From assembly GCF_009749385.1 (NCBI RefSeq), contig NZ_WBIN01000001.1:1-64000 (forward strand): a DNA stretch of 64,000 bases, read 5' to 3'. The DNA comes from Agromyces allii. Lineage in GTDB: Bacteria; Actinomycetota; Actinomycetes; Actinomycetales; Microbacteriaceae. The notes beneath the pieces were generated by a model, which was not told the origin of the DNA, did no database searches, and saw nothing but the letters and a program-made list of their open reading frames with translations. Shown here one piece after another: positions 17,408 through 27,808 of the stretch. A program made the translations under genes and the position numbers. Position 1 is the first letter of the stretch. Every line of letters begins with the position of its first letter.

Positions 17408-19765
17408 CGCGCCGTCTGCTGTGCGAACGCCGGATGCGCGCCGAATGCGGTCTGCGAGCGACTTGGGAAGCAGCACCGCGATCACGCGATCGCGAACACT
17501 CGCATCTCGTGTCAGGGCGCGGCAGGCGGAGTCGAGGTCGCCCAGGAGCGCCGCATCGGGCCGTGGGCCGACCGCCGCATTCGCGGCGCGCTGCTCGTCG
17601 CCGCCGGTCGCGAGGTCGGACGCCGGTCCGTATCGCGCCCGCTCGACGGCGTCGCGCAGCCGCACGAGGGCCGCGAGCGCCTCGGCATCGCGGAACCCCG
17701 GTCGCGATGCGAGGAACGCGGTGAACACGCGCGGCGTGGCGCCGATGCCGGCGACTCCGAGATCGCCGGCGGTCGCGCTCAGCTCGTCCCACGCGGCATC
17801 CGCAGCTCCTCGCCCGAGCCGGACGCGACGGCGACGCGACGCGCGTTGGAGCACACGCAGGCCCGCCGGCACCAGGAGCAGCGCCAGGACGACCACGAGC
17901 AGCACGGCCGCGCGCAACGGCGCCTCGTTCTGCAGCGGATCGGTCGCACCTCCGGCGAGCCCTCGATCGGGGTCGAGCTCGGGCCGCCCGGTCGAGGGCG
18001 CGGTCGACGAGGGCGCCGTCGGCAGCACCGACGTCTGCGCCTGACCGGCGCCCGGTCGCGAGTACTCGGGCACGGTTCCTCGCCCGGGGGTCGGCTCGAA
18101 CGGCACCCAGCCGACGCCCTCGAAGTAGAGCTCGGGCCACGCGTGCAGGTCGTGCGAATCGACCTCGACCCGCTGCACGCCGTCGATGCGCTCGGGCGTC
18201 GGCGTGCCCGACGTGTAGCCGACCGAGATGCGCGACGGGATTCCGGCCTCGCGCGCCAGCACCGCCATCGTCGAGGCGAAGTGCACGCAGTACCCGCTCT
18301 TGGCCTCGAGGAAGGCGGCGATGACCTCGAACCCGCCGCCGTCGTAGCCCTCTTCGACGGGGGCCTCGGTCGAGTACTCGAAGTCGGGCGAACGCAGGAA
18401 CGCCTGGATCGCGACCGCCGCGTCGTACGGGGTCGCCGCCGGACCCGCGAGGCGGGCGGCCGTCTCGGAGATGATCGGCGGAACCTCGTCGGGGAGCTCG
18501 AGGAACCGGGGGTCCACCGATCGCGGGTCGCCGGCGGCCCGCAACTGGGCGACCGTGGGCTCGACCTCGAGCCTGGTCACCTCGTAGCGCTGCCCGGCCG
18601 TGTTGGTGTCGACGCTCCGGACGGTGAGGGGCCCGTCGTCCCAGTACCAGGACCCGCTGAGACCCTCGATGCGCGTCGACGGATACGGCACCGGCAACCA
18701 CGTCGTGCGCACCTCGTTCACGAGGACGTCGATGGGATGCTCGGACGTCTCGACGTCGGCGCCCAGGCCCTCGGGCGCTCCGAGGGCGTCGACCGTGTTG
18801 TCTCCGTCGACCGGTGACTCGGTCACGGCCCACACGTCGCCCTCGAACGAGTCGAGCGTGAGGAGCGTGAAGTTCGGGCGATCGCCGTCGCGCGCCAGGT
18901 AGCGGAACGCCGGGCGGGCCTCAGGCCTGCGGAGGTCGCGCCCGAGGTCGAGGAACGGGCTCACGCCGCGCGCGAACAGCGCACCCTGCGACCCGTTGCC
19001 GAGCAGCAGGCTCGTGGAGATGCTGGGCGTGGATGCGGTGAGCAGCGACGCGACGACGAGTCCAGTGGCCGCGACGCCGAGCGACGCGCCGAGCGTCGAT
19101 GCCACCGGGACGCGCTTCGGCGCCGCGACCGTGGCGACATCCTCGTCGTCGCCCTGCTCGATGCGGGCGCGTCGCATGACCCGCACGTCGACGCGCAGCA
19201 GCAGCAGGTAGGCCGCCGCCGTGGCCACGAGGACGGGGATGTCGACGCCCGACTCGATGAGGAACCCCGGGATGAGCACCGGCACGAGCGCGGGAACCGC
19301 GGCGAGGGCCGGCACCCGCGCGATCTGCACGAGGAGGTCGAGCATGATCGAGAGCGCCCCGACGCCGAGCGCCAGCGCGAAGTTGAGGGCGGGCACCGCG
19401 ACCGCGGGCACCGTCTGCTGCGCGATCGTGCGCTGCGAACCGGTGAACAGCTCGCCGAAGGCCGCGAACGTGTCGGGCGTCGGCACGAGGAACGCGATCG
19501 ACGTCGACCCGCCGAAGAGCAGCGTCAGCAGCAGCAGCAGCACGACGCCCTCGAGCACGGGCACGAGACCGGCCGGGACCCGAAGCGCCCGCAACCCGGC
19601 GCCGCCGAAGAACACGCCGGCCGAGACGAACGCGCAGAGCCACCACCAGCCGCCGCCCGCGATGAGCGGGCCGAGCGACATGGTCGCCACGACCATCAGC
19701 ACGAACGAGGCCGTCGTGAGCGCGAGCCGCCCGCGCACCGTCAGCGCAGCGGAATCAGGATGCAT
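17405..19765 (-). CDS. TgpA-like membrane transglutaminase, catalytic residues intact
   Basis: The 786-aa protein has an N-terminal block of about six membrane helices (DUF3488/TgpA type), an external transglutaminase-like domain, and a C-terminal helix (about 645-665) with a cytoplasmic DUF4129-like tail. The likely triad is Cys493 (KSGYCVHFAS), His541 (DLHAW) and Glu557 (PFEPTPG). Such proteins occur with MoxR and DUF58 genes; their substrates in Actinobacteria are unknown. The start overlaps the DUF58 stop by 11 bp. This is the catalytically complete paralog of the gene at 37361-39652. Confidence 0.9.
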   Translation of the reverse strand: MHPDSAALTVRGRLALTTASFVLMVVATMSLGPLIAGGGWWWLCAFVSAGVFFGGAGLRALRVPAGLVPVLEGVVLLLLLTLLFGGSTSIAFLVPTPDTFAAFGELFTGSQRTIAQQTVPAVAVPALNFALALGVGALSIMLDLLVQIARVPALAAVPALVPVLIPGFLIESGVDIPVLVATAAAYLLLLRVDVRVMRRARIEQGDDEDVATVAAPKRVPVASTLGASLGVAATGLVVASLLTASTPSISTSLLLGNGSQGALFARGVSPFLDLGRDLRRPEARPAFRYLARDGDRPNFTLLTLDSFEGDVWAVTESPVDGDNTVDALGAPEGLGADVETSEHPIDVLVNEVRTTWLPVPYPSTRIEGLSGSWYWDDGPLTVRSVDTNTAGQRYEVTRLEVEPTVAQLRAAGDPRSVDPRFLELPDEVPPIISETAARLAGPAATPYDAAVAIQAFLRSPDFEYSTEAPVEEGYDGGGFEVIAAFLEAKSGYCVHFASTMAVLAREAGIPSRISVGYTSGTPTPERIDGVQRVEVDSHDLHAWPELYFEGVGWVPFEPTPGRGTVPEYSRPGAGQAQTSVLPTAPSSTAPSTGRPELDPDRGLAGGATDPLQNEAPLRAAVLLVVVLALLLVPAGLRVLQRASRRRRVRLGRGAADAAWDELSATAGDLGVAGIGATPRVFTAFLASRPGFRDAEALAALVRLRDAVERARYGPASDLATGGDEQRAANAAVGPRPDAALLGDLDSACRALTRDASVRDRVIAVLLPKSLADRIRRASGVRTADGA

Positions 19766-21146
19766 CGTGCACCGCCGTGGTGTTCACCGCGACGGCCGAC
19801 CAGGCCCCGCCGATCTCGACCGCGCGCCGGACGTCGACCACGTTCCAGTCGGCCTCCTCGAGCATGCGGCGGACGCTCGAGGTCACCGAGGTGGTCACGA
19901 ACGCCACGGCCGGTTCGAACCCCGCACGGAGTGCCACGAGGGCCGCGGCATCGGCCTGGCCGGGGTCGACGAGCACCGCGAACCCGGGTTCGCGAGCGTC
20001 TCGACCCCGCGATCGGACCTCGGGGCCGTGATCGCGCTCCGCTTCGTCGCGGTGAGCGTGGTCGCGGCGCCCTGCGTCCGGGCGCCCCGATTCGTGGCGT
20101 CCGTCGCGCCGGCTGCCCGCGTGACGACCGGCCGAGTCGACGCGGGCGAGGTCTTCGAGCAGCAGGTGGTCGCCACCGGGCATGCGGTACTCGCCGCCGC
20201 GGGGCGCGGTGGGCACCAGGCCCCGTTCGGGATCGGCGATGCCCGTGCAGCGCAGCCGGAATCCGTTCTCGAGCAGGTGCACGCCGATCGAGGCCGCGAC
20301 CTCGATCGCGAGCTCGACGCGATCGTCGACCACGTCGTCGCGGTGGACGGCGAGCCCGTGGCGCGCCTCGCCGGGAAGGTCGAGCAGGATCCGCGCCTCT
20401 GGGTCGCCGCGCTGCTCCTCTTCGCGCACCATGAGTTCGCCGCGCCTGGCCGTCGCGGGCCAGTTCACGCGCCGCATCGGGTCGCCGTACCGGTACTCGC
20501 GCGCGATGAGCTCGTCGGAGTTCGGATGCGTGCGGCGCTGGAGCCCGTGCACGATGCCGTCGATGCTCGCGGCCGTCGCGAGCGCCTCGGCGAGGGGCGT
20601 CACCCGCGGTGTCACGACGACCTCGTGCGGCGCGCCGGTCACGCGCTCGACGCTCGCGAGCCCGAACGGGTCGGTGACCCCGATGCGCAGCGGCCCGACC
20701 GCGAAGACGCCGCGCCGCGGCATCCGGAGCCGGTACTCGACGCGCACCCGGTCGTCGCCGGAGGGAAGCACCGATTCGTGCGGCCCGAGCGCGGGAAGCA
20801 GCGACGACGGCGGTCCGATGGTGCCCTCGGGCGCGTGGTCGCGCCAGTGCGCCCCGTCGAGCGTGCGTCGGCCTCGGTTCGCCACGACCAGGGTCACGCG
20901 CGTCGCCTCGCCCGCGGTCACGATGGCCGGCGCGAACGTGCGCTGCACGGCGAGGCTCGGTCGCCGCAGCGCGACGAAGACGGCGGCCACCAGCGGCATC
21001 GCGAGACCCACGAACGCGAGCAGCAGGATGTCTCGCAGGTCGAACCAGAGCGAGACGCCGACGAGCACGGCGCCGACGACCACGAGCGCGGCGCCACGGC
21101 GGGTGAGGCGCGGCCAGGACATCGCGCGCAGGCGGTTGCGGGCCAT
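19755..21146 (-). CDS. DUF58 protein (first copy)
   Basis: The 463-aa protein has two N-terminal membrane helices (about residues 14-50) and the DUF58 core, including the signature YRYGDPMRRVNWPATARRGELMVRE. DUF58 proteins have a von Willebrand A-like fold and work with MoxR ATPases. Between LLLEDLARVDS and FAVLVDPGQ is a roughly 55-residue Arg/His/Asp-rich stretch, unlike the core. It starts 2 nt after the MoxR stop and overlaps the transglutaminase gene by 11 bp, so all three are probably translated together. Confidence 0.9.
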   Translation of the reverse strand: MARNRLRAMSWPRLTRRGAALVVVGAVLVGVSLWFDLRDILLLAFVGLAMPLVAAVFVALRRPSLAVQRTFAPAIVTAGEATRVTLVVANRGRRTLDGAHWRDHAPEGTIGPPSSLLPALGPHESVLPSGDDRVRVEYRLRMPRRGVFAVGPLRIGVTDPFGLASVERVTGAPHEVVVTPRVTPLAEALATAASIDGIVHGLQRRTHPNSDELIAREYRYGDPMRRVNWPATARRGELMVREEEQRGDPEARILLDLPGEARHGLAVHRDDVVDDRVELAIEVAASIGVHLLENGFRLRCTGIADPERGLVPTAPRGGEYRMPGGDHLLLEDLARVDSAGRHAGSRRDGRHESGRPDAGRRDHAHRDEAERDHGPEVRSRGRDAREPGFAVLVDPGQADAAALVALRAGFEPAVAFVTTSVTSSVRRMLEEADWNVVDVRRAVEIGGAWSAVAVNTTAVHDAS

Positions 21147-21148
21147 GA

Positions 21149-22203
<1,055 letters not shown>

Positions 22204-22207
<4 letters not shown>

Positions 22208-22695
22208 GGCGTCATCGCCGATTGCAGGTACTCGGCGACGGCCGCCGGCACGTAGGGAGCGACGTCGCCGCCGAGCGCCGCGACCTGTCTCACGAGCGAA
22301 CTCGACACGTGCGCGTTGCCAGGATCGGGGAGCAGGAAGACCGTCTCGACACCCGCGAGGTGTCGGTTCACGATGGCCATGGGGGTCTCGTAGGCGACGT
22401 CGATCTGCGAGCGGACGCCCTTCACGAGCACGGTCGCGCCGACGTCGCTGCAGTAGTCGACGAGCAGGCCCATGCTCCACGAGGCGACCACGATTCGGCC
22501 GGCGATGCCCGCGTCGACGATGGCGCGCTCGATGAGCGCCACCCGCTGGGCGATCGGCAGCAGCGCGTTCTTGTCGGGGTTGTGCACGACCACGACGTGC
22601 AGTTCGTCGAAGATGCCGGCCGCGCGCTCGATGACGTCGAGATGCCCCTTGGTGACGGGGTCGAAGGAACCGGGAACGACGGCGATCCGCTGCAT
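22204..22695 (-). CDS. coaD: phosphopantetheine adenylyltransferase
   Basis: CoaD (163 aa) makes dephospho-CoA from 4'-phosphopantetheine and ATP, the penultimate step of CoA synthesis. Visible are [21 protein letters not shown] (the HxGH-type nucleotidyltransferase motif), [13 protein letters not shown], and [16 protein letters not shown] start at ATG 22693-22695 because the family begins there; a TACGCT box 7 nt upstream indicates a leaderless mRNA. Its stop overlaps the MoxR start by 4 bp, an unusual coupling of a housekeeping gene to the MoxR-DUF58-transglutaminase trio. Confidence 0.96.
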
Positions 22696-22702
22696 ACGCA
22701 AC

Positions 22703-22708
22703 AGCGTA
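22703..22708 (-). promoter_or_regulatory. -10 box for leaderless coaD
   Basis: TACGCT is 7 nt before the coaD ATG; no Shine-Dalgarno intervenes. Confidence 0.45.
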
Positions 22709-22746
22709 GTGCTCGTCACGACCCGCGAACGGGGCCTCGGAGACTC

Positions 22747-25005
22747 TCAGCCCTTGCTCAGGAATCCGGTCGCATCGTCGTCGAGACGGCGGCGGACCTC
22801 GGCTGCGAGGCCCGGGTGCCGCTGCAGCGACGGGTCGTCGTCGAGCACCCCCGCGGCGACCGCTCGGGCATCGGCGATGACGTCGCCGTCGCGGGCCACG
22901 CGCAGCAGCTTGAGCGAGGATCGCCCGCCGGACTGGGTCGCGCCGAGCACGTCGCCCTCCTGCCGGAGCTCGAGGTCGACGCGCGCGAGCTCGAACCCGT
23001 CGAGGGTGGCCGCCACGGCGTCGACGCGCTGCCGCGCGAGGGATCCGGGCTCGGCCGCGGTGACCAGCAGGCAGAGCCCCGGCAACCCGCCCCGGCCCAC
23101 GCGCCCGCGGAGCTGGTGCAGCTGCGAGACGCCGAACCGGTCGGCGTCGACCACGACCATGGCGCTCGCGTTCGGCACGTCGACGCCCACCTCGATCACC
23201 GTCGTCGCGACGAGCACGTCGATCTCTCCGGCCGCGAACGCGCGCATCGTCGCGTCTTTCTCGTCGGAGGACATGCGGCCGTGCAGGGGCGCGACCCGGA
23301 TGTCGGAGAACGCCGGCAGCGCCGTGACCTCGGCGAGCACGGAGGCCACCGACGCGACCGGCCGCGACGCGGGATCTGCACTCCCCGCCGCTCCCCCTCG
23401 GTCGCCTCCGGCTTCGGCCGGCGCGCCGCCCTCGGGCCCCGCGTCGGCCTCCTCGACCACGCGCGCCTCGATCGCCGGGCAGACGACGAACCCCTGCCGG
23501 CCCGCGGCCACCTCTTCGGCGAGGCGTTCCCACACGCGGGACCGCCAGCCCGGGCGCTCGGCGAGCGGCACCACGTGCGACTCGATGCCGGCGCGCCCGG
23601 CGGGCAGCTCGCGGATCGTCGAGATGTCGAGGTCGCCGAACACCGTCATCGCGACCGTGCGGGGAATGGGCGTGGCCGTGAGCACGAGCACGTGCGGCGG
23701 CTGCCGCCCCTTGAGCCGCAGCGCCTCGCGCTGCTCGACGCCGAACCGGTGCTGCTCGTCGACCACGATGAGGCCGAGGTCGGCGAACGAGACCGTGTCG
23801 CCGATGAGGGCGTGCGTGCCGACCACGATGCGCGACTGCCCGGCCGCCGCGCGCAGCAGGGCCTTGCGCCGCTCGGCCGCAGGCAGCTGCCCCGTGAGCA
23901 GGGTCGGCACGAGGGCGGCCGAGAGATCGGGGCCGAGCATGCGTGCGATCGAACGCAGGTGCTGCGCGGCGAGCACCTCGGTGGGCGCCAGGAGCGCGGC
24001 CTGCCCGCCCGAGTCGGCGACCGCGAGCATCGCGCGCAGCGCGACCACGGTCTTGCCCGAGCCGACCTCGCCCTGCACGAGCCGGTTCATGGGCACGGGC
24101 TCGCCGAGGTCGTCGGCGATCGCCTGCCCGACCTCGACCTGGTCGCCCGTGAGCTCGAACGGCAGCGACGCGTCGAAGCGCTCGAGGAGCCCGCCGGGCG
24201 ACGGATGCCGCGCGGTCGTCGCGTGCGTGCGGAGCTCGGCCCTGCGCTGCAGCAGCGCCGTCTGGAGCACGAGCGCCTCGGAGAAGCGGAGCGTGCGGCG
24301 CGCCGCCTTCCACTGGGACTCGACCTCTGGCCGGTGCACCTGCTCGAGGGCGCGCCGCTGGGCGAGCAGCCCGTGCGAGGCCCTGACCGCCTCGGGAATC
24401 GGGTCGCCCGCGGCATCCGCCGTCTCGAGGCCGTCGAGGAGCAGGGCGATCGCCTTGGCCAGCTGCCAGCTCGCGAGTGCTCCCGTGGCGGGGTAGATCG
24501 GGATCGGCGCCTCGGCCCAGCGCTTGACCGACGGATCGGTCGGCGAGCTCGGCGTCGCGTCGTCGAAGAGCTCGTAGTCGGGATGCGCGAGCTGGCGGGC
24601 GCCCCGGTAGTCGCCCACCTTGCCCGCGAAGATGCCACGCGCGCCGGGCACGAGCTCGCGGGAGCGCCACGCCTGGTTGAAGAACGTGAGCGTGAGGATG
24701 CCCGTGCCGTCGGAGATCTTCACCTCGAGGATCGACCCGCGGCGCGACTTCATGGTTCGCTCGCGCACCTCGATGACCTCGGCGACGATCGTGACGTTCT
24801 CGTCGAGCGGCAGGCTCGCGAGCGCGGTCAGCTCGCCCCGGAGGGCGTACCTGCGCGGGTAGTGCGCGAGCAGGTCGCCCACCGTGCGGTACCCGAAGGC
24901 GCGTTCGAGCGCCTGCGCGGTGCGCCCGCCGAGCGCACCCGTGAGGCGCGAATCGAGCGTGTACCGGCCGACGGCGGCCGGGTCGTCGGGTGCGTCGGCG
25001 GTCAT
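22747..25005 (-). CDS. recG: ATP-dependent DNA helicase RecG
   Basis: RecG (752 aa) remodels stalled forks and branches Holliday junctions. The N-terminal wedge/OB region (ILTLTFFNQAWRSRELV) precedes the helicase motifs: QGEVGSGKTVVAL, LIVVDEQHRFGVEQ (DEQH box), TATPIPRTVAM, TTVIEVGVDVPNA and QLRGRVGRG. A Gly/Ala/Glu-rich insertion of about 30 residues lies between motifs III and IV. The ATG at 25003-25005 overlaps the TPR gene stop by 3 bp, and a TACGAT box 6 nt upstream could also give a leaderless transcript. Confidence 0.97.
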   Translation of the reverse strand: MTADAPDDPAAVGRYTLDSRLTGALGGRTAQALERAFGYRTVGDLLAHYPRRYALRGELTALASLPLDENVTIVAEVIEVRERTMKSRRGSILEVKISDGTGILTLTFFNQAWRSRELVPGARGIFAGKVGDYRGARQLAHPDYELFDDATPSSPTDPSVKRWAEAPIPIYPATGALASWQLAKAIALLLDGLETADAAGDPIPEAVRASHGLLAQRRALEQVHRPEVESQWKAARRTLRFSEALVLQTALLQRRAELRTHATTARHPSPGGLLERFDASLPFELTGDQVEVGQAIADDLGEPVPMNRLVQGEVGSGKTVVALRAMLAVADSGGQAALLAPTEVLAAQHLRSIARMLGPDLSAALVPTLLTGQLPAAERRKALLRAAAGQSRIVVGTHALIGDTVSFADLGLIVVDEQHRFGVEQREALRLKGRQPPHVLVLTATPIPRTVAMTVFGDLDISTIRELPAGRAGIESHVVPLAERPGWRSRVWERLAEEVAAGRQGFVVCPAIEARVVEEADAGPEGGAPAEAGGDRGGAAGSADPASRPVASVASVLAEVTALPAFSDIRVAPLHGRMSSDEKDATMRAFAAGEIDVLVATTVIEVGVDVPNASAMVVVDADRFGVSQLHQLRGRVGRGGLPGLCLLVTAAEPGSLARQRVDAVAATLDGFELARVDLELRQEGDVLGATQSGGRSSLKLLRVARDGDVIADARAVAAGVLDDDPSLQRHPGLAAEVRRRLDDDATGFLSKG

Positions 25006-25871
25006 GCCTCGATCGTAGGCTCGACCGCCGTCAACGCCTCGATCTCGGCGCGCACGTAGGGGTCGTCGGGGCGGAGCTCGGCGAGCGAGCGCTGCAGCTC
25101 GAGCGCCTCGTCGGTGCGCCCGAGGGTGCGCAGGCACCGGCCGACCGACCATCGCGCGACCTGCTGCTGCTCGGGCGATCCGTAGCGGTCGGCGAACTCC
25201 ACCGCGCGCTCGAACTCGGCGAGCGCGCCGGGCGCACGACCGGCGTCGAGCTTGAACCAGCCCAGGTTGTGGTGCAGCGCGATGCCCCAGCGGAGGGTGC
25301 GCGCGTCGCGGCGACCCTCGAGGAGGTCGAGGCCCTCGGCCGCCCACTCCTCCTCGTGGCCCGCGTCGTTCAGCGCGAGCATGTGCAGCGCATCGAGCAC
25401 CAGGAACACGGATGCCGCCTGCGCGGCCGCGCGCGCGGCGAGCGTGAGCTCGGGGACTGCCTCGGCCGGCCGCTGGTCGGCGGCGAGCAGCCGGCCGCGC
25501 TCGAGCGCGACCCTGGCCCGGACCTCGGCCGGCGCGTCGCCCTCGAAGCCGGCGGGCACGAGCTCGAGCACCGCCGACGCCTCCTCGATCTCGCCCTGGA
25601 GCCCGAGGGCCCTGGCGAGCTGCGTGGCCATCACGGCGCGTGCGAGCGGCGTCGCGGCGGGATCCTCGGATGCCGCGCGGAACCGCTCGGCGCTCGCGGA
25701 CGCATCCGCGAAATCCCACAGGCGGTCGATGAGCGCCTGATCGACCGGCTCGAGCCGTGCAGGCTCCGGTCGGGCGGGCTCCGCAGCGCGCGGCTCGGCC
25801 TCGAAAGCGTCGACAGCGGCCTCGACGGCGCGATCGGGCTCGACCTGTTCATGGGCGGTAGGGGCATCCAC
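25002..25871 (-). CDS. TPR-like protein upstream of recG
   Basis: The 289-aa protein is Ala/Glu/Arg-rich and helical. The C-terminal 180 residues look like tetratricopeptide repeats (HNLGWFKLDAGRAPGALAEFERAVEFA; RCLRTLGRTDEALELQRSLAELRPDDPYV). No catalytic motif is seen and its partners are unknown. The start is uncertain: GTG at 25869-25871 has a CATGAT box 6 nt upstream, the local leaderless pattern. It is translationally coupled to recG and divergent from rsmD. Confidence 0.7.
   Translation of the reverse strand: MDAPTAHEQVEPDRAVEAAVDAFEAEPRAAEPARPEPARLEPVDQALIDRLWDFADASASAERFRAASEDPAATPLARAVMATQLARALGLQGEIEEASAVLELVPAGFEGDAPAEVRARVALERGRLLAADQRPAEAVPELTLAARAAAQAASVFLVLDALHMLALNDAGHEEEWAAEGLDLLEGRRDARTLRWGIALHHNLGWFKLDAGRAPGALAEFERAVEFADRYGSPEQQQVARWSVGRCLRTLGRTDEALELQRSLAELRPDDPYVRAEIEALTAVEPTIEA
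25012..25017 (-). promoter_or_regulatory. -10 box for leaderless recG
   Basis: TACGAT, 6 nt before the recG ATG, lies inside the last codons of the TPR gene. It would let recG-coaD-MoxR be expressed separately from the TPR gene. Confidence 0.4.
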
Positions 25872-25932
25872 CCTCCCATCATGGCAGCGCGCACGTGCAG
25901 GTTCCCACCCGTGAGGTCGTGCGGCGTCCCGG

Positions 25933-25938
25933 TAGGCT
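25933..25938 (+). promoter_or_regulatory. -10 box of rsmD
   Basis: TAGGCT, the same hexamer as before ftsY and thiL, lies 9 nt before the rsmD ATG. Confidence 0.45.
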
Positions 25939-25947
25939 GCCAGCAGC

Positions 25948-26583
25948 ATGACGCGCATCATCGCCGGGGCAGCCGGCTCTCTCTCCCTCGCCGTGCCGCG
26001 ATCCGGCACGCGGCCCACGAGCGACCGCGTTCGCGAGGCCATCTTCTCGGCGCTCGAGGCGCGCGACGCGATCGCCGGGTCGGTCGTGCTCGACCTCTAC
26101 GCCGGCTCCGGCGCGCTCGGCCTCGAGTCCGCGAGCCGCGGCGCGGCCGAAGTCGTGCTCGTCGAGCGCGCGAAGCCCGCTGCCGACGTGTGCCGTCGCA
26201 ACGCCGATGCGGTGGCGCGGGCGATCGGCCGGGGTGCAGCCCGCATCCGCGTGGTCGTCAAGCCCGTCGCGGGGTACCTCGAGACCGCGCCCGCCGGGGT
26301 CGATCTCGCGTTCATCGACCCGCCGTACGACCTCGACGAGACGGCCGTCGCACGCGACCTGGCACTGCTCGCTCCCCTGCTCGAGCCCGACGCGCTCGTC
26401 GTCGTCGAGCGCAGTTCTCGCTCGCCCGAGCCGACCTGGCCCGCCGGCATCGAGCTCGAACGGCGTCGCGACTACGGCGAGACGACCCTCTGGTGGGCGA
26501 TCGCGGTCGAAGGGGCGGATGCCGCGGCCGAGGTCGGCGGCATCGACGCCGGTCAGCCCGCCCGGCCGTCCCAGCCCGAGTAG
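25948..26583 (+). CDS. rsmD: 16S rRNA (guanine966-N2)-methyltransferase RsmD
   Basis: RsmD (211 aa) methylates G966 of 16S rRNA in assembled 30S heads. The N-terminus MTRIIAGAAGS and PTSDRVREAIFSAL are typical, and the SAM site VLDLYAGSGALGLESASRGA and catalytic FIDPPYD (DPPY) are intact. A C-terminal tail of about 25 residues extends past the fold, and its last 31 bp overlap thiL on the opposite strand. In many bacteria rsmD is next to coaD and recG; here it is divergent from that group. Confidence 0.95.
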   Translation: MTRIIAGAAGSLSLAVPRSGTRPTSDRVREAIFSALEARDAIAGSVVLDLYAGSGALGLESASRGAAEVVLVERAKPAADVCRRNADAVARAIGRGAARIRVVVKPVAGYLETAPAGVDLAFIDPPYDLDETAVARDLALLAPLLEPDALVVVERSSRSPEPTWPAGIELERRRDYGETTLWWAIAVEGADAAAEVGGIDAGQPARPSQPE

Positions 26584-27620
26584 GGATCCCAGCCGTCGGC
26601 CTCGATGTCGCGGCCGTCGAGCAGCATGCGCCCGGCGCCCTCGACCACGCGGCCGATGACCTCGAACGGCTCGGGGACGTCGCTGCCGGCCGGGAACGTC
26701 GCGAGCATGCCGTGATCCTCGCCGCCCGAGAGGGCGACCCGCACGCGGTCGACGTCCGAGCCGAGCGCGGCGGAGTCGAAGTCGAACGCGACGCCGCTCG
26801 CCTCGGCGACGCGACGGCCGTCGCGCGCGAGCCCGTCGGACACGTCGAGCATCGAGGTGGCGCCCGCCTCCGCGGCGACGATGCCGGCGCCGACGGGCGG
26901 ACTCGGGGCGAGTTGTGCGCGCACGAGGTCGGGCTCGCGCTCGCGCAGGGCGGCGGCGAGGGCCGCATCGGGTTCGCCCGCGGCATCCGTGGCCTCGGAG
27001 AAGAGCAGCGCGAGCCCCCTGGCCGCGTCGCCGCGTCGGCCGGCGTGGGCGATCACGTCGCCGACGCGGGCACCCGATCGCAGCACGGGCGCCCGACCCT
27101 CGAGGTCGCCGAACGCCGTGACCGCGATGGTGAGCACCGCGGACGCCGAGAGGTCGCCGCCGACCACGCCCGCGCCCGGTGCCAGTGCGGCGAGTCCCTC
27201 GCGGAGACCGTCGGCGATGCCCTCGAGCGTGGAGACCGGGGTGCTGGGTGGCGCCGCGATCGCGACGACGAGCGCCGTGGGTCGGGCGCCCATCGCGGCC
27301 ACGTCGGTGAGGTTCGTGGCCGCGGCCTTCCAGCCGAGCTCGAACGGCGTCGACCACGCGAGCCGGAAGTCGGGGCCGTGCACGAGCAGGTCGGTCGTCA
27401 CCACGAAACGGCCGTCGGATGCCGCGACGAGGGCCGCGTCGTCACCGGGACCGAGCAGCGCGTGGTCGCCCGACGCCAGGCGCGGCAGGATGCGGCGCAG
27501 CACGGCGATCTCGCCCGCCTCGCCGGTCGTCGGAACATGGTCGTGCCCGTCGGCCCCCGCGCGCGGGCCGGGCGCGGCGTCTGCTCGATCGGCGGACACG
27601 GGCACTCGCGAATCGGACAC
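26553..27620 (-). CDS. thiL: thiamine-monophosphate kinase
   Basis: ThiL (355 aa) phosphorylates thiamine phosphate to the pyrophosphate cofactor. The AIR synthase-like fold shows GDHALLGPGDDAALV, TTDLLVHGPDFRL, NLTDVAAMGARPTALVVAIA, GVVGGDLSAS and LDVSDGLARDGRRVA. The GTG start at 27618-27620 has a TAGGCT box exactly 6 nt upstream, so it is probably leaderless. A 35-residue Asp/Ala-rich lead precedes the domain. No other thiamine genes are in the window. Confidence 0.95.
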   Translation of the reverse strand: MSDSRVPVSADRADAAPGPRAGADGHDHVPTTGEAGEIAVLRRILPRLASGDHALLGPGDDAALVAASDGRFVVTTDLLVHGPDFRLAWSTPFELGWKAAATNLTDVAAMGARPTALVVAIAAPPSTPVSTLEGIADGLREGLAALAPGAGVVGGDLSASAVLTIAVTAFGDLEGRAPVLRSGARVGDVIAHAGRRGDAARGLALLFSEATDAAGEPDAALAAALREREPDLVRAQLAPSPPVGAGIVAAEAGATSMLDVSDGLARDGRRVAEASGVAFDFDSAALGSDVDRVRVALSGGEDHGMLATFPAGSDVPEPFEVIGRVVEGAGRMLLDGRDIEADGWDPYSGWDGRAG

Positions 27621-27626
27621 GCCGCA

Positions 27627-27632
27627 AGCCTA
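27627..27632 (-). promoter_or_regulatory. -10 box for leaderless thiL
   Basis: TAGGCT, 6 nt before the thiL GTG, with no Shine-Dalgarno. Confidence 0.5.
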
Positions 27633-27702
27633 GGACAGCCCGACTCCCGCGGGATTCCGGGCGACCCTCGTTCGGGGCACATGTCGGGCAAGTAACGGAT
27701 AC

Positions 27703-27731
27703 TTACAAAAGCGGCCCGCCTGCCGTACGCT
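27703..27731 (+). promoter_or_regulatory. promoter of the SBP-VWA gene
   Basis: TTACAA (27703-27708) and TACGCT (27726-27731) are 17 bp apart, one of the best sigma-A-type promoters in the window. The leader of about 70 nt contains a small hairpin (GGCCT/AGGCC, 27737-27751). Confidence 0.6.
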
Positions 27732-27808
27732 GATGAGGCCTTTCCCAGGCCGCGTTACCCGAACCGCGGTGGCCCACTTGTCGCTCACCGTGCCGCAATG
27801 GAGCCCCA